The position numbers were made by a program, and so were the translations under genes. Positions 39,976 to 46,679 of a stretch of 50,056 nucleotides of DNA are shown in pieces. Source of the stretch: a virus. Where the stretch lies: positions 1 to 50,056 of the IMG/VR virus record IMGVR_UViG_3300024518_004078. One strand, 5' to 3'. The stretch's first letter is position 1. Every line of letters starts with the position of its first letter. The notes beneath the pieces were generated by a model, which was not told the DNA's origin, did no database searches, and was given only the letters and a program-made list of their open reading frames with translations.

Positions 39976-40417
39976 CGATCGACTTTTCGCGGCCGTCCAT
40001 AATGACGATCATGCTATCGTGCATCCCGCATTTTCCGGATACAAAAACGCCCTTACTATTGACGCCCTCAAATTTTACACGCCCCCGGAGAAATCGGATC
40101 GGCTCCGTAATGTTCGGCTGGATTACGTCGTGAAATAATTTCGTACTAGTCGAAACCGGTAACAATAAAACGCACAGCTTCCCGGCGCCCCAAGACATTT
40201 CAACCGCGCGGCATACAAAAGCCGTTTTCAGTCTCAGAGAGTACGGCGGGTTGATAAAATTCCGGGATCCCCATTCGATTTCTAGGCCGTCTGTCTCCGG
40301 GGCGCCGTCCCAATGTAGAGGACACGGATCGAAATCAAAATTGAATTCCGTATTCAATTCGTTATAGAGCGATTCTGGAGTTTTCCAATTATCGTGTATT
40401 TTCGTTCGGGTTTTCAT
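39965..40417 (-). CDS. Phage DNA N-6-adenine methyltransferase
   Basis: 150 residues, full length for the phage DNA_N-6-adenineMTase family. Seen: DNWKTPESLYNELNTEFNFD (9-28), the DPCPL segment (30-34), and motif IV INPPY (55-59), the catalytic loop for N6-adenine methylation. It may protect phage DNA from host restriction or alter gene control. The target site cannot be read from the sequence. Confidence 0.88.
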   Translation of the reverse strand: MKTRTKIHDNWKTPESLYNELNTEFNFDFDPCPLHWDGAPETDGLEIEWGSRNFINPPYSLRLKTAFVCRAVEMSWGAGKLCVLLLPVSTSTKLFHDVIQPNITEPIRFLRGRVKFEGVNSKGVFVSGKCGMHDSMIVIMDGREKSIDDL

Positions 40418-40419
40418 TT

Positions 40420-40605
40420 TTAACCCCGTCTACTTTCCAAAAAAGCCACCAATAACAAAATAGCGTTCTCCATCTTCGCGCTAATATTCCGCCGCCCCGC
40501 GCGCCAATGTCCAATTGATGAGATATTGACACCTAGATTGATCGCCATGGTTATATTGTCCATCTTTAGATCCTTTTGGATCTGTTTGAATTCGGAGGGG
40601 GTCAC
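40420..40605 (-). CDS. Small XRE/Cro-like HTH regulator
   Basis: 61 residues, one helix-turn-helix unit: MTPSEFKQIQKDLKMDNITM then AINLGVNISSIGHWRAGRRN, the pattern of a Cro/C1-type fold with the second helix at about 17-25 and the recognition helix about 28-38. It lacks a dimerisation or protease domain. Likely acts at one of the operator families in this genome. Confidence 0.7.
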   Translation of the reverse strand: MTPSEFKQIQKDLKMDNITMAINLGVNISSIGHWRAGRRNISAKMENAILLLVAFLESRRG

Positions 40606-40811
40606 GGTTGTGCCGTGCCGATTTCCATCTTAGTAACGTAAATTTCAGATCCGGTGGTTCCCCAAATATATCGATGGGGACCGGCGATAATTTCCGTTAT
40701 CAGTGGAAAACTCCGGAACAGCTCGGCGGCCTTATCTATTCCGATCTCGCAATTTACGGCCATTATCCCGGTTTCTTTATCCCATTTTTTTATTTCGCCT
40801 ATTCCAGTCAT
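40602..40811 (-). CDS. Hypothetical protein
   Basis: 69 residues, alpha/beta. The start at 40811 is chosen because the stop of the upstream gene lies one base away (TAA-A-ATG) and GGGAGCG precedes it. A longer in-frame form from 40931 would overlap that gene. The stop overlaps the HTH gene (ATGA). Function unknown. Confidence 0.5.
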   Translation of the reverse strand: MTGIGEIKKWDKETGIMAVNCEIGIDKAAELFRSFPLITEIIAGPHRYIWGTTGSEIYVTKMEIGTAQP

Positions 40812-40812
40812 T

Positions 40813-41016
40813 TTATGCGCTCCCGAATCTGTCAGAGTAAAAACATCTCCCGTTGTGATCCTCCTCAAATCCCAGAATTCCCAGCTCCACCCTATCCGCC
40901 CCCGATACATCGGACGGGTCGACATGGACATACCTCACGCCATGACTGCACGTGGTCGGGTGTTCGTCGTCTTTGTATTGACAAAATATCTGTAATGCTT
41001 TTATTAAATCTTTCAT
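40813..41016 (-). CDS. Hypothetical protein, first gene of the replication operon
   Basis: 67 residues. N-terminal helix MKDLIKALQIFCQYKD, then His/Asp-rich strands. No recognised domain. First gene after the promoter at 41041, with AGGGGAATTGGG before the ATG. Confidence 0.55.
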   Translation of the reverse strand: MKDLIKALQIFCQYKDDEHPTTCSHGVRYVHVDPSDVSGADRVELGILGFEEDHNGRCFYSDRFGSA

Positions 41017-41040
41017 CCCAATTCCCCTTTCGTTCTCTCC

Positions 41041-41068
41041 ATAATAAACTACTAGGTAGCCCTGTCAA
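41041..41068 (-). promoter_or_regulatory. Promoter of the replication-recombination operon
   Basis: On the minus strand: TTGACA (41068-41063), 16 bp, TATTAT (41046-41041). The spacer holds CTACCTAGTAG, a partial palindrome (CTAC...GTAG), which differs from the cassette operators. It would transcribe the genes from 41016 down to about 30934. Confidence 0.65.
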
Positions 41069-41095
41069 CCGAAATCGACACCCACCGAAATAAAA

Positions 41096-41326
41096 TTATT
41101 CCGACGATTTCAAAACCTCCAAAACATCATCTACCCGTGCGCCAATATCGCACATTTTTTCGATCTCCTCTTGTTTCGGTACCGGCGCCAACTTAGCAGA
41201 CAGACACGCCTGCTTAACCGACTGTCTCACGGTGTTTTTCGATATCCCCGCGCAACTGGTTAGAATTAGAGCGAAGACTACCCCTATCATTGCGGTTACT
41301 GTAAATTCTGAAATCCATTTTTTCAT
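41096..41326 (-). CDS. Small lipoprotein
   Basis: 76 residues with a type II signal peptide: basic start MKKW, hydrophobic 8-22 and the lipobox LTSC with lipid Cys at 25. The mature part (about 52 residues) is charged and helical with two more Cys. It should anchor in the inner or outer membrane. It could be an outer-membrane spanin subunit (Rz1-like, but not Pro-rich) or a superinfection-exclusion protein. Last gene of the zincin operon. Confidence 0.75.
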   Translation of the reverse strand: MKKWISEFTVTAMIGVVFALILTSCAGISKNTVRQSVKQACLSAKLAPVPKQEEIEKMCDIGARVDDVLEVLKSSE

Positions 41327-41331
41327 AAAAA

Positions 41332-41619
41332 TTACTCCTTAAACGATTGAACAGCGGATTCAATCTCTTGTTCGCTTACTTCCAAATTAAACCAGTGTTC
41401 CAACACGTGGCCGAACTCATGCATTATAGTCTCAACTATAGCCCTTTTCCTATCGTCGGTCGTAAATTCCACCGGGTTATTATCCTCGTCGACCAGCTCA
41501 CCAAGCAGGTAATCTACATTGATCACAATCAAGGGTTCATCGTCTACCGGCCCCTCCATATTCCGGAGATAGGCCCCAACGGCCGGTAGAGAATCGCCCC
41601 TGTTTACTCTGATTTTCAT
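41332..41619 (-). CDS. Small HExxH metallopeptidase
   Basis: 95 residues. HEFGH at 67-71 gives two zinc His and the catalytic Glu. Acidic residues follow at 84-87 and could supply the third ligand. The fold is a minimal zincin. No signal peptide, so it would be cytoplasmic. ATGA overlap with a second, larger zincin gene, so both are made together. Possible targets are a repressor or host regulators, by analogy with ImmA, but this is inference. Confidence 0.75.
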   Translation of the reverse strand: MKIRVNRGDSLPAVGAYLRNMEGPVDDEPLIVINVDYLLGELVDEDNNPVEFTTDDRKRAIVETIMHEFGHVLEHWFNLEVSEQEIESAVQSFKE

Positions 41620-42065
41620 TTCGATTCATCCTGTGAGATCTCATGGGCAAACTCGAAGGCCAGCGCGCCCACAACACCGTAATTATCTGCGCGGTTTTCT
41701 TCAAACAGCGGGTGTTCTTCCAGTTCCTCTTTCGTCGGTTCGGTCATAGAGTGGCCGATCTCGTGCCCGAAAAAGTATATCAAGTCAACCAGGGTTACCC
41801 GCTCCCTATCCACGGCGATGTAAATGATCCACTTCCCCTCTCCATCCTCCTCTATCATTCCAAACACCGGCTGTATCTTGACAGACTCCCGGTAGTCTGT
41901 TATGGAAACGTCTTCTTCTTTGCCCTCCGAATCCATCGAGAATGGGGAAAGCCCCTCTTTCTCTAAGTGGTCAACGGCTTCATCAAAAGTTATCTCTTTG
42001 ACGGTGTATTTATCCCGCTGGTCGATCACCCAGGCTACCAGATCACTTTTTCCGTGTATTTTCAT
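41616..42065 (-). CDS. HExxH metallopeptidase, IrrE/ImmA-like
   Basis: 149 residues. HEIGH at 101-105 and ENRAD at 123-127 give the HExxH...ExxAD pattern of the IrrE/ImmA (COG2856) peptidases. The N-terminal part (about 1-95) is beta-rich and acidic. ImmA cuts the ICEBs1 repressor in Bacillus, and IrrE controls the DNA-damage response in Deinococcus (established). Here no repressor of that type lies beside it. Confidence 0.78.
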   Translation of the reverse strand: MKIHGKSDLVAWVIDQRDKYTVKEITFDEAVDHLEKEGLSPFSMDSEGKEEDVSITDYRESVKIQPVFGMIEEDGEGKWIIYIAVDRERVTLVDLIYFFGHEIGHSMTEPTKEELEEHPLFEENRADNYGVVGALAFEFAHEISQDESK

Positions 42066-42075
42066 TGAAAAGGGC

Positions 42076-42288
42076 TCACATTCTGTTTCTTGTTATGCTC
42101 CGACGAAAGGCCAATAAATCCATCATGAGTCTGGTATCAGACTCTACCATGGGGCGCCCTGCCACGCGGTCCTCAACCCCTTTGATAAGTTTATCAATCT
42201 CGGTGATCTCAAAATCCCTATCGGCTTTTGTCTCTACAACTCGGCCCGTCTCCAAACCTTCCGGCCCACCATCTTCATATTCTTTCAT
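42076..42288 (-). CDS. Hypothetical protein
   Basis: 70 residues. Acidic N-terminus, helical C-terminus ending in RRSITRNRM. No recognised domain. The start lies in an ATGA overlap with the coiled-coil gene, and the stop is 10 bases before the ImmA-like gene. Confidence 0.55.
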   Translation of the reverse strand: MKEYEDGGPEGLETGRVVETKADRDFEITEIDKLIKGVEDRVAGRPMVESDTRLMMDLLAFRRSITRNRM

Positions 42289-42449
42289 TTCTCTTTTCCT
42301 TTCGACGCCGCCCGTCGGCGTAAATTAATAACTTTTCTCGCTAACTCGTCTCGCTCTTTTCGTACTAGGATAAGAGCATCGTTTAATTCTTTTATATCTT
42401 CCATCAATTGAGCGTTTTCGAATTTTAATAGATCTTCTTTTGTTATCAT
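42285..42449 (-). CDS. Small coiled-coil protein
   Basis: 54 residues, entirely one heptad-rich helix (LLKFENAQLMEDIKELNDAL...) with a basic end. The ATGA overlap with the next gene supports it. No clear Shine-Dalgarno precedes ATG 42449, which is close to the expected transcription start, so a short-leader mRNA is likely. Function unknown. Confidence 0.55.
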   Translation of the reverse strand: MITKEDLLKFENAQLMEDIKELNDALILVRKERDELARKVINLRRRAASKGKEK

Positions 42450-42466
42450 TTTATTTTAACCGGATC

Positions 42467-42496
42467 TTTAAAAACCGCCCCCGTCCAACGTGTCAA
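42467..42496 (-). promoter_or_regulatory. Candidate promoter of the zincin-lipoprotein operon
   Basis: On the minus strand: TTGACA (42496-42491), 18 bp, TTTAAA (42472-42467). Good -35 and fair -10. It lies about 20 bp upstream of the first gene (42449). No palindrome of the cassette type in the spacer. Confidence 0.5.
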
Positions 42497-42560
42497 GGCG
42501 TTGAGTGTCGAAAGGGGGCGACCATATCCATCGATCGTAACTTCCACAGATTGTATAATC

Positions 42561-42585
42561 GGCGACCGGAGTCGCCTTTCTTTTT
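42561..42585 (+). terminator. Plus-strand terminator hairpin in a minus-strand region
   Basis: GGCGAC CGGA GTCGCC (42561-42576) is followed by TTTCTTTTT. It is a clear rho-independent terminator on the plus strand, though all neighbouring genes are on the minus strand. On the minus strand there is no T-run. It may end an antisense or small RNA that starts near 42500, or stop read-through from the plus strand. Confidence 0.65.
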
Positions 42586-42612
42586 AGTTGTTTTGCCTCG
42601 ACATTCATTATT

Positions 42613-42963
42613 TTATTTTAATCGGTTGGCGGTGTCAATTTTTTTATTTATCTCCAGACATTTTCTCGTCTGCCCTGCGGATTTCACAATCAGTCGATGG
42701 CACTCTTTTCTATACTCAACTAATTTGTCCACTATCTTCAGACATTCATCACCGTTATCCGCCACCGCGTAAAATTGCTCTTGACTTCTTTCGATTTCTG
42801 CTTTCCATCGGGACGCCTGCCAAATATTCGTTAACGAGAGAATCGCCAAACACGCCAGGGCGACCCATTGGGGAAAGTTTGTTTTTTTATCGTTTCTCCT
42901 TAACTCAAAAAGCTCCTCTTTCAATTCGGTGGCGGCTTTTTCGGTTTCTGGGCTCGTTTTCAT
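42613..42963 (-). CDS. Single-helix membrane protein with coiled coil
   Basis: 116 residues. A helical charged N-terminus (1-30), one transmembrane segment (about 33-50, WVALACLAILSLTNIW), then a long Cys-containing helix (about 55-110). Topology like an inner-membrane spanin with a longer cytoplasmic part. ATGA overlap with the zinc-ribbon gene. The lipoprotein at 41096 could be its partner, but that is inference. Confidence 0.6.
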   Translation of the reverse strand: MKTSPETEKAATELKEELFELRRNDKKTNFPQWVALACLAILSLTNIWQASRWKAEIERSQEQFYAVADNGDECLKIVDKLVEYRKECHRLIVKSAGQTRKCLEINKKIDTANRLK

Positions 42964-43217
42964 GATTCCTCCGCGTTTCTCTTCTTCGGTTCACGCCACT
43001 CCACTTTGACAATATGCCTTTTTTCTTCTGAAAACCAACCTTCAGGTTGTGTGACACGCCACCTTTTTCGTCCCACGAGAAATACAATTTCCCCTCCACA
43101 CTTGGGGCACACCTCATAGGGGCCATACCAAGGTTGAGGTACACGTTTTAGACAATCCACACACCTCGGCATTCTGTTCCAAATCGTCCAGTACTCATCT
43201 CCCGCTTTACTTTTCAT
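42960..43217 (-). CDS. Zinc-ribbon protein
   Basis: 85 residues: RCVDCLKRVPQPW and YEVCPKCGGEI form CxxC-16-CxxC, a classic zinc ribbon. A basic C-terminus follows. ATGA coupling at both ends. A role in nucleic-acid binding is possible. Confidence 0.6.
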   Translation of the reverse strand: MKSKAGDEYWTIWNRMPRCVDCLKRVPQPWYGPYEVCPKCGGEIVFLVGRKRWRVTQPEGWFSEEKRHIVKVEWREPKKRNAEES

Positions 43218-43561
43218 TTTCCCTCCCTTTCATGCGTTTCGATCAGTATTTCAAAAGACCGCTCAAGAGTATGGAACGCCCGCTGTTGAACTAACATCAC
43301 TTTTTCTAGACGTTCGCTTTCTAGTTCGTATTTTGCGACCAGTTCGCTCTTTTCTTTTGCGTGTCGTCTTTTGAGGCTGTCCTTTTCTTCCATGTGGTTT
43401 TGACTAATGTAGGATTCAGTCTGCCAATTTCTTTTTCCCTCCCTTTTGTTATTTTCCTTCAGGCGACACACCATATCTTCCAGACTCTTTATCTCAGCTT
43501 GTAACTCTTTCCGGCCCGGCTCCCCTGAATCCGGTTTCTTCTTTTTTCGCCACCAACTCAT
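43214..43561 (-). CDS. Coiled-coil protein with basic N-terminus
   Basis: 115 residues. MSWWRKKKK start, then heptad-rich helices throughout (LQAEIKSLEDMVCRLKENN). The start at 43561 is chosen as it overlaps the HTH gene stop (ATGA). Could be a membrane-edge or DNA-tethered coiled coil. Function unknown. Confidence 0.6.
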   Translation of the reverse strand: MSWWRKKKKPDSGEPGRKELQAEIKSLEDMVCRLKENNKREGKRNWQTESYISQNHMEEKDSLKRRHAKEKSELVAKYELESERLEKVMLVQQRAFHTLERSFEILIETHEREGK

Positions 43562-43881
43562 TCGAAAACCTCCCCACAATCAGAACAGAGTCGGCAACCG
43601 CTGCGCGGTAGATCCTCGATCTCAGTACTGCAACATATCGGACAAATAACTACCCCGGCCGCGCCCTCCGGTTTTGCTAAATCCGGCACACCTAGATCTT
43701 CTCGCATCTTCAAAAGTAACTCCGATTGCCGAGACATATTTAACGACCCGGCCGCCCACTTTTCCACCGTGCGCTTATCGACCCCGAATACCTCTCCCAT
43801 TTGTGGCCAGGTGAGCCCGTGTTTTTGTTTGAAGTTCCGAATCGATTTTGCGTTTTTTTTCGTTTTATCGGCGTTTTTCAT
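43558..43881 (-). CDS. HTH regulator with C-terminal zinc ribbon
   Basis: 107 residues. HTH (about 14-45: FKQKHGLTWPQMGEVFGVDK, then RTVEKWAAGSLNMS) of XRE type, similar to small host and phage regulators with the sequence TxPQMxxxFGV. A C-terminal ribbon has CPICC near 82 and CRLCSDCGEVF near 97. The fusion of both units is uncommon. It is a candidate to bind the cassette palindrome or other operators. Start 43881 is set by ATGA coupling. Confidence 0.7.
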   Translation of the reverse strand: MKNADKTKKNAKSIRNFKQKHGLTWPQMGEVFGVDKRTVEKWAAGSLNMSRQSELLLKMREDLGVPDLAKPEGAAGVVICPICCSTEIEDLPRSGCRLCSDCGEVFE

Positions 43882-44087
43882 TTCGGATCCGTCCATCCCT
43901 CATCTGTGAAAATGTAGTTCTCAGGCGCGATAGCCCAGGCAAATGAATATGGGTAAAAAGCCTCAAACACTACAAGCGCATCAATAGCTTGAAGCCTAGT
44001 CCAGTCGGTATGCTGGTTACTGGCGCGCCCCGATATACTCGACCCATCGCAGTTTACCAATTTATATTTTCCTTTTTCTTTTTTCAT
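43878..44087 (-). CDS. Hypothetical protein
   Basis: 69 residues. Basic start (MKKEKGKYKLV), then aromatic-rich strands (AFYPYSFAWAIAPENYIF). No recognised domain. Both ends are coupled by ATGA to neighbours. Confidence 0.5.
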   Translation of the reverse strand: MKKEKGKYKLVNCDGSSISGRASNQHTDWTRLQAIDALVVFEAFYPYSFAWAIAPENYIFTDEGWTDPK

Positions 44088-44266
44088 CTTTCCCTCTTCT
44101 TTTCGATCGCCTCGATACACTGTTTAATCCAACCTTTTGCGAAGTCACCCAGTCCCTCACCATCTAGTGCCTCGTCAATCATCACTATTGGATCGATTCC
44201 CCTCTTTATGCTCTCATCGGCGGAATCGCGCCCGGTTTCATATCTGGTTTTTTTCGGTTTTTTCAT
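44084..44266 (-). CDS. Hypothetical helical protein
   Basis: 60 residues, basic N-terminus (MKKPKKTRY), acidic middle and helical end. The start at 44266 rather than 44428 is chosen by ATGA coupling. Function unknown. Confidence 0.5.
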   Translation of the reverse strand: MKKPKKTRYETGRDSADESIKRGIDPIVMIDEALDGEGLGDFAKGWIKQCIEAIEKKRER

Positions 44267-44493
44267 CCCATCACCTCCAAAATCCGACGCAACTCCCCGG
44301 TAAACCCTCCGGCCGCGCACACCGACGGGATCCCGGTTTTCAGTGAGATCGATATATTTCCTATAACAGCCTTCGTGCCCCGGATATTTTTTTTGACAAA
44401 AACTTTCGTCTCGTCTCTGCCTTCCCAAATAAATCCGGATAACCCCGATCCGATGACGGCAGTTAGGATCTCGCTTGCTTTTTCCATTTTCAT
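44263..44493 (-). CDS. Hypothetical protein from the conserved promoter cassette (copy 3)
   Basis: 76 residues, alpha/beta, with a Gly-rich loop (IGSGLSGFIWEG) but no Walker motif. GGGGACGAA precedes ATG 44493 (44487 is an alternative). The frame is open back to an ATG at 44523, the predicted transcription start, and would add MMRDTNKGDE, the same MMRDT start as in the genes at 30419 and 30843. First gene of the operon that continues to 42613. Confidence 0.6.
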   Translation of the reverse strand: MKMEKASEILTAVIGSGLSGFIWEGRDETKVFVKKNIRGTKAVIGNISISLKTGIPSVCAAGGFTGELRRILEVMG

Positions 44494-44530
44494 TTCGTCC
44501 CCTTTGTTTGTGTCCCTCATCATGTAAACA

Positions 44531-44559
44531 GTTATGTCACGGTCTTGAGCCGTGGTCAA
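44531..44559 (-). promoter_or_regulatory. Minus promoter with internal inverted repeat (cassette copy 3)
   Basis: On the minus strand: TTGACC (44559-44554), 17 bp, CATAAC (44536-44531). The spacer holds CACGG...CCGTG. The predicted start is ATGATGAGGGACACAAAC at 44523, as in copies 1 and 2. Confidence 0.65.
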
Positions 44560-44771
44560 GGGTTATTTTGATATTCCGGTACGTTCTTTTTTACCCAGTT
44601 AGAATAAGCGCGATCCTCACATTGATCCCTATCCAACCAGGGTTGCCACGACTTCGCGCCGTTCACCCACACATAAAAGCCGTCCAGGCAACCGAGCCAC
44701 GTTCGGGGCCGCGATTTTACAACCATCTTTTGACCGTCCACGTAAAACGTTCTTTGTTTTGAACAGCCCAT
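44556..44771 (-). CDS. Hypothetical protein
   Basis: 71 residues, Trp-rich (five Trp), with Cys at 3, 27 and 50. No recognised domain. Start 44771 follows the previous stop by one base. Its stop overlaps the -35 box of the next promoter. Confidence 0.55.
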   Translation of the reverse strand: MGCSKQRTFYVDGQKMVVKSRPRTWLGCLDGFYVWVNGAKSWQPWLDRDQCEDRAYSNWVKKNVPEYQNNP

Positions 44772-44772
44772 C

Positions 44773-44955
44773 TTACCAATCCCCCAATTTTTTCGCGACC
44801 GACTTGCAATCCCAACAAAGCGGCGATCCTGTTTTCTCCTCGTGCGCCTTGTTATCCGCCACGGTGCGGAGCCACGTGGCCGTATTTCTGCAACCGGCGT
44901 CAAAGGTTACGTGTTTTTTTTCTGATTTACTGAGCTTTTTCCATCCTTTAACCAT
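44773..44955 (-). CDS. Small basic hypothetical protein
   Basis: 60 residues, Lys-rich helical N-terminus with a C-terminal CWDCKSVAKKLG pair. AAGGGAAAG precedes ATG 44955, the same kind of Shine-Dalgarno as in the cassette genes. First gene after the promoter at 44995. Confidence 0.55.
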   Translation of the reverse strand: MVKGWKKLSKSEKKHVTFDAGCRNTATWLRTVADNKAHEEKTGSPLCWDCKSVAKKLGDW

Positions 44956-44994
44956 TTTCTTTCCCTTTCGGTGGTAACTCCCGACTACTCAATA

Positions 44995-45024
44995 AACATA
45001 ACCCAGGCGTGAGACCGTGGTCAA
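44995..45024 (-). promoter_or_regulatory. Minus promoter of cassette type (copy 4, diverged)
   Basis: On the minus strand: TTGACC (45024-45019), 18 bp, TATGTT (45000-44995). The spacer holds GGTCTCACGCC, related to the cassette palindrome (GGCGTCACGCC). The ATGATGAGGGAC start is absent here. Confidence 0.45.
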
Positions 45025-45051
45025 CACCTTTTTAATTATTTTTTCACTTTC

Positions 45052-45171
45052 TCACTTTTTATCGTTATCCCGGTTGATTCTCTCTATCGCACGCCATGAG
45101 TACACTATTAATGTCAGGGCGCAAGAGGTCAGAAATAGGACAACCGCTTCTTTTATTTCGAGTGGGGTCAC
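45052..45171 (-). CDS. Very small single-pass membrane protein
   Basis: 39 residues with a GTG start in a GTGA overlap with the preceding stop. One hydrophobic helix (about 9-25, VVLFLTSCALTLIVY), then a basic end (RAIERINRDNDKK). A longer ORF in this frame from 45264 would overlap the upstream gene. Function unknown. Confidence 0.5.
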   Translation of the reverse strand: MTPLEIKEAVVLFLTSCALTLIVYSWRAIERINRDNDKK

Positions 45172-45482
45172 TTCGGATCCTCCGCGCACCAACCCGGCCG
45201 ATCGGGGTAGATTTCGCAGCTTGAACAGTAGCAACCCGGCAGACCGGTCCGGATCGATCTCCATTTACAATCGCGGCAATTTCGAACGGTCGACCCACTT
45301 TCGATTTTTTCGATCTCCGTGTTTTCTAGGGTTTCGAGTTCGGCGCCGTAGTCGGTTCGTTTGCGTGCCAAGCGGAGGGCTTCTATCTCCCCCACTGCGT
45401 GCATCTGGCGCGTCAATTCTATCCTCTTATCCCGCAGCCAATCGATCCTCCCCATCTTCTCCATTAATTCTTTTATGATCAT
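45168..45482 (-). CDS. Coiled coil plus Cys-cluster protein
   Basis: 104 residues. Helical coiled coil (about 1-60) followed by a Cys cluster CRDCKW...CYCSSCE...CAED, probably one or two zinc sites. ATGA coupling to the gene before. Function unknown. The layout is like small zinc-finger adaptor proteins. Confidence 0.55.
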   Translation of the reverse strand: MIIKELMEKMGRIDWLRDKRIELTRQMHAVGEIEALRLARKRTDYGAELETLENTEIEKIESGSTVRNCRDCKWRSIRTGLPGCYCSSCEIYPDRPGWCAEDPK

Positions 45483-45715
45483 TTTGATCCCTCCAATGCA
45501 GCGATGGCGCAGCGTAGGCCTGATAGGGCGATATCGGCCGAGAGACGGGGAAGGGGTAAAAGACGCATCAAGAGAGCCTGTATCGCCCCTAAACTATCCT
45601 CGTGATCCTGGCCCTCCAATATGTCATACATCTTTTGTACGTCCTCCTCCGGAAGTCCATATATTAGGGATAGTGACTCGATTCTTTTTTTAATTTCGTT
45701 CTCCGTTTCGGTCAT
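45479..45715 (-). CDS. Hypothetical helical protein
   Basis: 78 residues, fully helical, no Cys-pair. Start 45715 is set by ATGA coupling. No recognised domain. Confidence 0.5.
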   Translation of the reverse strand: MTETENEIKKRIESLSLIYGLPEEDVQKMYDILEGQDHEDSLGAIQALLMRLLPLPRLSADIALSGLRCAIAALEGSK

Positions 45716-46041
45716 TTTAACATCTCCTTTAGCATTTCGAGGGCGTCGGGTGCGATGCCGGTCGTATCTCCTGATTTGTTCCGGCAAGCGACAACACCGT
45801 TAAATGCATCCGTTATGTTGGCGCCCACGTTTTGGCAGATATGCAAACCGGCGGCAAAAACAGCCGCAAAAATCATCTTTTCCCCGTCGGTTAGTCGCTG
45901 GCGATCCGGGGTAATCGGCGGTGACAGTCCGGCGTCATCGGGGCAATCGGAAAGTCTACACCGACTATCGCGCGAATCCGGGTGGGTACAGCTAAAAATT
46001 CCACTATTGGTATATTTACAATCTTTTTTTTCGTTTTTCAT
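45712..46041 (-). CDS. Cys-containing hypothetical protein with hydrophobic segment
   Basis: 109 residues. N-terminal CKYTNSGIFSCTHPDSRDSRC-like Cys/His cluster, then an amphipathic to hydrophobic helix (MIFAAVFAAGLHICQNVG, about 56-73). Not clearly a membrane protein. ATGA coupling at both ends. Confidence 0.5.
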   Translation of the reverse strand: MKNEKKDCKYTNSGIFSCTHPDSRDSRCRLSDCPDDAGLSPPITPDRQRLTDGEKMIFAAVFAAGLHICQNVGANITDAFNGVVACRNKSGDTTGIAPDALEMLKEMLK

Positions 46042-46226
46042 TCCGTCCCCTCTTTCTCCTCAACAACCGCGTCCGCTTTGACTACCAGCCCGGTGTCTTC
46101 GCTGTATTCTATTGAGTCGGCCCAGACCTCGATCGACCATAGAAGGCAGCTGATATCCTTGAATCCATCCTTATTTTTCGCGGTCTTCCCGCACGCATTA
46201 CAAACCCATATTTTTTTTCGTTTCAT
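46038..46226 (-). CDS. Small zinc-finger protein
   Basis: 62 residues with CNACGKTAKNKDG near the N-terminus, then an acidic beta part. Only one CxxC pair and a single later Cys are seen. Start 46226 is set by ATGA coupling. Confidence 0.5.
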   Translation of the reverse strand: MKRKKIWVCNACGKTAKNKDGFKDISCLLWSIEVWADSIEYSEDTGLVVKADAVVEEKEGTE

Positions 46227-46417
46227 TTTACCTCGCTTTCCAAACATTCCTTACAGCGCTTGAGTGTGTCCATGATTTTCTCAGTAGTATTCGCCTTTTT
46301 ATCGGATATTAAAGGTCGGCGAAAGATTCTACAAAAATAGTTCTCATCAAAATGTCGACAGTCCGAGCAAGACACACCATCGGCCCAGATCGTTAATTCG
46401 CCTATTTTTATTTGCAT
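46223..46417 (-). CDS. Small Cys-cluster protein
   Basis: 64 residues: CSDCRHFDENYFC in the middle and CKECLESE at the end, two CxxC pairs as in zinc-binding domains. Overlaps the 27-residue gene before it by 10 bases. Function unknown. Confidence 0.55.
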   Translation of the reverse strand: MQIKIGELTIWADGVSCSDCRHFDENYFCRIFRRPLISDKKANTTEKIMDTLKRCKECLESEVK

Positions 46418-46491
46418 TTTTCCTCTCCTTTAACCTTTGTCACCTGCTCGTCAAATATTTCGAATCTGCGGCCATCTTGTTCATGTTTCAT
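46408..46491 (-). CDS. 27-residue peptide gene
   Basis: Starts in a TAATG overlap with the preceding stop, with AAGGCGG before the ATG, and ends inside the next gene. The peptide is charged (MKHEQDGRRFEIFDEQ...). Coding is supported only by coupling and by the ribosome binding site. Confidence 0.35.
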   Translation of the reverse strand: MKHEQDGRRFEIFDEQVTKVKGEEKCK

Positions 46492-46679
46492 TATTTCGCC
46501 GCCTTCCAATATTCGCAACCGGCGCAAATTTCGCCGATTGGCGACCGGCGAGCCCGCTTTAATCCATCGGTATACGTTGCCCAAGTCCAGCAATAACCGA
46601 AAATATCCGGCTCAAACGGATATTGACACCGGGGATCCGGGTTGCGGTATTTTTCGTATTTTTCGGCTTTTTCACTCAT
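46491..46679 (-). CDS. Small Cys-containing protein
   Basis: 62 residues. Aromatic-rich middle (FGYCWTWATY), with a C-terminal ICAGCEYW pair. GGGGAGGAC precedes ATG 46679. ATGA coupling to the gene before. Function unknown. Confidence 0.5.
   Translation of the reverse strand: MSEKAEKYEKYRNPDPRCQYPFEPDIFGYCWTWATYTDGLKRARRSPIGEICAGCEYWKAAK

Noticed and set aside
39965-40417. Complete restriction-modification system
   Set aside because: Only the methyltransferase is present. No endonuclease with a recognisable motif is beside it.
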